64,000 bases of DNA, taken from Austropuccinia psidii (Eukaryota > Basidiomycota > Pucciniomycetes > Pucciniales > Sphaerophragmiaceae). The notes under the pieces were generated by a model. That model saw only the letters and a list, made by a program, of their open reading frames with translations, did no database searches and had not been told where the DNA came from. Shown here in pieces: positions 60,911-64,000 of the stretch (position 1 is the first letter of the stretch; each line of letters starts with the position of its first letter). The stretch spans positions 2,080,001-2,144,000 of the forward strand of contig JALGQZ010000017.1 of assembly GCA_023105745.1 (NCBI GenBank). The letters are read 5' to 3'. Position numbers and translations under genes: made by a program.

Positions 60911-63900
60911 ATGAATCCACCCCAACCACCTGATTCTGATGTCTCATTTGATGAAATGTTTCATAGGTTTTTTTCAAATAACACAGATTTGAATTCATCT
61001 TTATCTTCTCAAAATGAGGCACCATCTCATTCATCCATCAATTCATTGTCCACCCCAAACCAAAGTACCGAACCCCAGGAATGTTACGATCTTTTTCACT
61101 ACCTCAATTCTCCCAATATAGTCCCACCAGCTCCCATTAGTCATCCTCACATCTTGCCCTGCCCCCCACTAAACAACATAAATAGAACCCCCTTTCAACT
61201 TGGTAAATTTTTTCTTCCCCACGTAATCTCTTCCCCAACATTTTTTAATAATATATTTTTGCAAAAATTTATTAGATATCATAAACACACCAAACATGAG
61301 TTTATGTAACCCACCCCCAAATACTCCACAAACCCTTCCACCCCCCTCATTCATAGAATTCGACATGAATAACCCACCCACTCAAGTACACTCTATCTCA
61401 CCAATTCTTTCTTCTGAGCTAACTCGCCTCTCCCGTGAAGAATTTTCTCTCAATCACCACCGTATCAAGTAAATCCTCAATAATGCGCTTTCTGAAGCGG
61501 AAAAGAATCCTGTATCAATTGAGATTAAGGATTATTTGAAAAAGGGCCTTACATTGATTTCTCAAAAAGAACATGGTAATTATTATTCTTCATGTCTGTC
61601 CTCAATTTTGTGTTAATTATATCTCCCTTCTTGTAGAATTATCTTCATCACAAGCAATTGGTCTCATAGATGGCAATGTTGAAGTTATTGAGAGAGAAGT
61701 CCCTTCCATACGCTCATCCCAATCATCCTCCTTGGAGGAGGTTGTTCCTGATGGAAATCGCAAGAAAAAACGGAAAATTCAAAACAAACCACCACCAAAT
61801 ATTCATAGGTTTATGCAGCAAACTGTTACCTTTAATAATACTCAAGAGGTAGTTTCCATGAATATGTCTTCTACTACATCAGCCCTTCGTACCAATTCTA
61901 CCCCCCCCCCGAAACAATCAACCCCCAATTGTTATTGAACACCCAATCAAATGACCCCCCCTATTCTTTACCATCTGCCATTGTTGAACCCCCTGTTCCC
62001 TCAACCATCCCACTTGAAACTCCCACCACCCCGCCAATGATCACTGAGGAACAAATTCCCAAACATCCACCAAATGTCACCCCCAGCCGATTTTCACAAC
62101 GTGAATCTTCTCATTTCAACAATGACCACTCTTTGGAAGTACCAGCCAATAACATCCCCAATTCTCCAGCTCAGGTTCATCCACTGACTCCAACAAATGA
62201 AATTATTCAAGAAGAATTACATGTTTCAATAGCGGAGAATAATAGTAGTCCAAATGTTCCTTCCCAAATCCCTTTGAATACAACCACTCCAATTAACGCC
62301 ATGACACCCCATGTTGTATCGTCACCAATGCAAATTAACCATGTAAAAAGCTCCCATACACTATCTGCTCCTCATGTTGAAAATCTAGAAAACACTCTTC
62401 CAACCTCTCAATCAAATCCATCTACACCATCTCATGCTCCAACTCCTGGAATTAGGGACCCATCTACTCATCTCTCTCATGTGGGCCCATCTCCACCCGT
62501 TTTGCATGAACCTCACCAAAATCCTCCTTCATCAATCATGCCTCCAGAACCACAGCCTCTTAGCTCCCCCAATGATCAATTCTCCATTTTCACTGATGAA
62601 TTTCAATCAAAATTTTATGAGCTTTTCAAAACATTCACCCATGGACGCCCCACCCAGGCCAAATACCTAACCACATTTGAAGCAATTGACTCACTCGTTT
62701 CCTGGTGCCACCAAAATATGGGCTCCAAACAGCCTGCAAAGGGGAATTTCAATTTTAAACAGTGCTCTTCCTCATATAGCAAATGGATTGACGAGCTCTG
62801 CGATAATATTTAGTTTAAAATTATACTACTCCCATGAACTAATGCTTATAATAGATTTTTCCAGGTGCTCCATTTCTCAATGCCACTAAAGAAGAATTTT
62901 ATGTTACATCCTCAATCTTTAATATGCCGATCTATGACCAAGTCACTGCGCCTGAAATTCAGATTTCACTACCATTTTCACCTGACCCCAGCATTTGTAA
63001 TGAAAAGCACCCTGAAACTCATTTTGTGCGTCATCTAATCTATATGTCGCAGCCCAGATCATTCACCATCACTGCTTGGGCAAAAGTCATTGCAGCTTCA
63101 GTCTCAGCAACCATGGATGAATTTTGTATACCAAAACCTCCTGTACCCCCTCAAGCACAAATTGATGAGGTCAACATTTATCTGGAAATGATTTCATACT
63201 TTGAAGGCCTCAAAAGACCCGCAATTTCACCAATGGAACTGATTTCCATGGCAAATCAAAGTCCAGGTGGCTCAAACAATGCTCAAGAATCATACAATAT
63301 TTCTTCCAACTCAGATCAACAGTTAAAGATTTTTCAAGACCTCATTTTAGATGTCATGATTTCGTATGTTATATTCAAAGCACAAGCCTCCCTTGATGAT
63401 GTTTCCCCTAACCACACTGAACAATCCAAACGTGTCAAAAGAAGAAAGGCCCTCCATTCTAATAACCAAAACTCTTCCGTAATAATTCACTCAGCTCCTC
63501 AAGTGGTAACCTCTAATGCTGACAATGATCTCCAAGTTGAAACTGCCAAGAAGAAGTTGGTTGAATACCGTAGCCGTCATAATTTCCTTCCTTTTGTTTA
63601 CTATTTGATATTAGGTGTCAAGGGATTATTCACTGCACAAAAGGATCATCGGAATTTTTCAATTTCCAATGCCATGCTCATACTATGCTCTTTTCATCTT
63701 ATTCACCAACATGTTAAGCCACCTCCACTGAAAGAGCTAGTTTGGAAAAATCTATCTTTTCATCTTAAATCATTTTTTTCTAAGGGTATGAAACCATTCA
63801 CTGATGTCCAAATTGTTCGCCCACCTTCACGACATCAATTGGCTCAATATCTTACAAGTGATTTTTTAAACCAATGGGAAGCACAAGCCACTGTGACATC

Positions 63901-63925
63901 ACTCCTTCCACCCTTGCAACTCTGA
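60911..63925 (+). pseudogene. 'GVKGL' family protein, paralogue of the 48281-50174 gene, damaged
   Basis: Exons: 60911-61202, 61276-61575, 61637 to about 62812, and 62865-63925. Introns 1 and 2 are 73 and 61 bp with GTAAAT and GTAATT donors. The N-terminal ~500 residues are Pro/Ser/Thr/Asn-rich and likely disordered, with a basic patch NRKKKRKIQNKPPP. Three lesions are visible: a TAA at 61470-61472 (HHRIK-stop-ILNNALSEAEKN); a one-base shift in a C10 run at 61901-61910, with reading resuming in the next frame (TINPQLLLNTQSNDPP); and no canonical GT donor at the end of exon 3 (CDNI-stop), although a good TTTTTCCAG acceptor precedes 62865. The C-terminal block is well kept: LDVMISYVIF, YYLILGVKGLF, PPLKELVWKN, KSFFSKGMKPF and LAQYLTSDFLNQW. 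These align in order with the left paralogue. Function unknown; the setting suggests a transposon accessory protein. Confidence 0.7.
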
Positions 63926-64000
63926 TGCTTTACCTCCTGTTTGTAATTTACTTACACATGATATTTGAACCATTGTAATTAGTTTCCTATTACAAGAAAA
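63926..64000. other. Downstream flank, truncated by the window edge
   Basis: Short A/T-rich sequence after the GVKGL stop codon. A right terminus of the putative transposon, if present, would lie beyond the window. Confidence 0.4.

Noticed and set aside
44522..63925. Starship-type giant fungal transposon
   Set aside because: No tyrosine-recombinase captain gene was seen; the transposase is of the Tnp2 DDE type, and those elements are known from filamentous ascomycetes.
1..64000. tRNA and rRNA genes
   Set aside because: None could be recognised by reading; a covariance-model search would be needed to exclude them.

Overview
This window looks like a gene-poor, AT-rich, repeat-laden piece of a rust fungus genome (Basidiomycota, Pucciniales). 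The evidence is eukaryotic genes with short introns (53-73 bp, GT..AG), a chromodomain-type Ty3/gypsy retrotransposon, and a basidiomycete-style Tnp2 (CACTA/En-Spm-like) transposase. The gag-pol family and its long LTR resemble what I remember of Austropuccinia psidii (myrtle rust). That species call is recollection plus inference, not proof.

Positions 1-13188 are AT-rich sequence with scattered mobile-element remnants. These are a retrotransposon LTR with a polypurine remnant (1936-3396), a TIR-bounded element (5102-6465) filled with a self-complementary GGCATT minisatellite, a diverged solo LTR with a perfect 5-bp target duplication (7055-8409), and an AAT microsatellite (9551-9636).

Positions 13194-23972 hold one complete but dead Ty3/gypsy chromovirus on the minus strand. 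It has two 1440-bp LTRs, 5-bp TTTTT flanks, gag, protease/RT/RNase H, integrase and a chromodomain. It carries stops, frameshifts, a deletion in RNase H, a missing integrase aspartate, and an inverted LTR fragment flanked by a 168-bp direct repeat. The 5' part of gag has two overlapping open frames.

Positions 23978-35548 are AT-rich with no convincing gene; a diverged 1.15-kb tandem duplication lies at 30780-33060. Positions 35549-43150 hold a second, older, plus-strand copy of the same gypsy family (5' LTR and gag only). It has been hit twice by solo LTRs of a second family (TGTCAC..GTGACA ends), once inside its LTR and once inside gag.

Positions 44522-63925 are the most interesting part. 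A spliced SNF2 helicase gene (plus strand) is followed by two pairs of paralogous proteins of no function known to me, interleaved with a Tnp2 transposase. One pair is a 'WRS' family (46892-48002 frameshifted; 51037-52666 intact). The other is a 'GV(R/K)GL' family (48281-50174 and 60911-63925, both damaged). The transposase (minus) and the right-hand GVKGL gene (plus) are divergently transcribed. Between them lies a 3.7-kb array of 165-bp units, each with four dyad-symmetric blocks. I read this as a multigene transposon, or two related ones side by side, whose accessory proteins and palindromic satellite deserve study.
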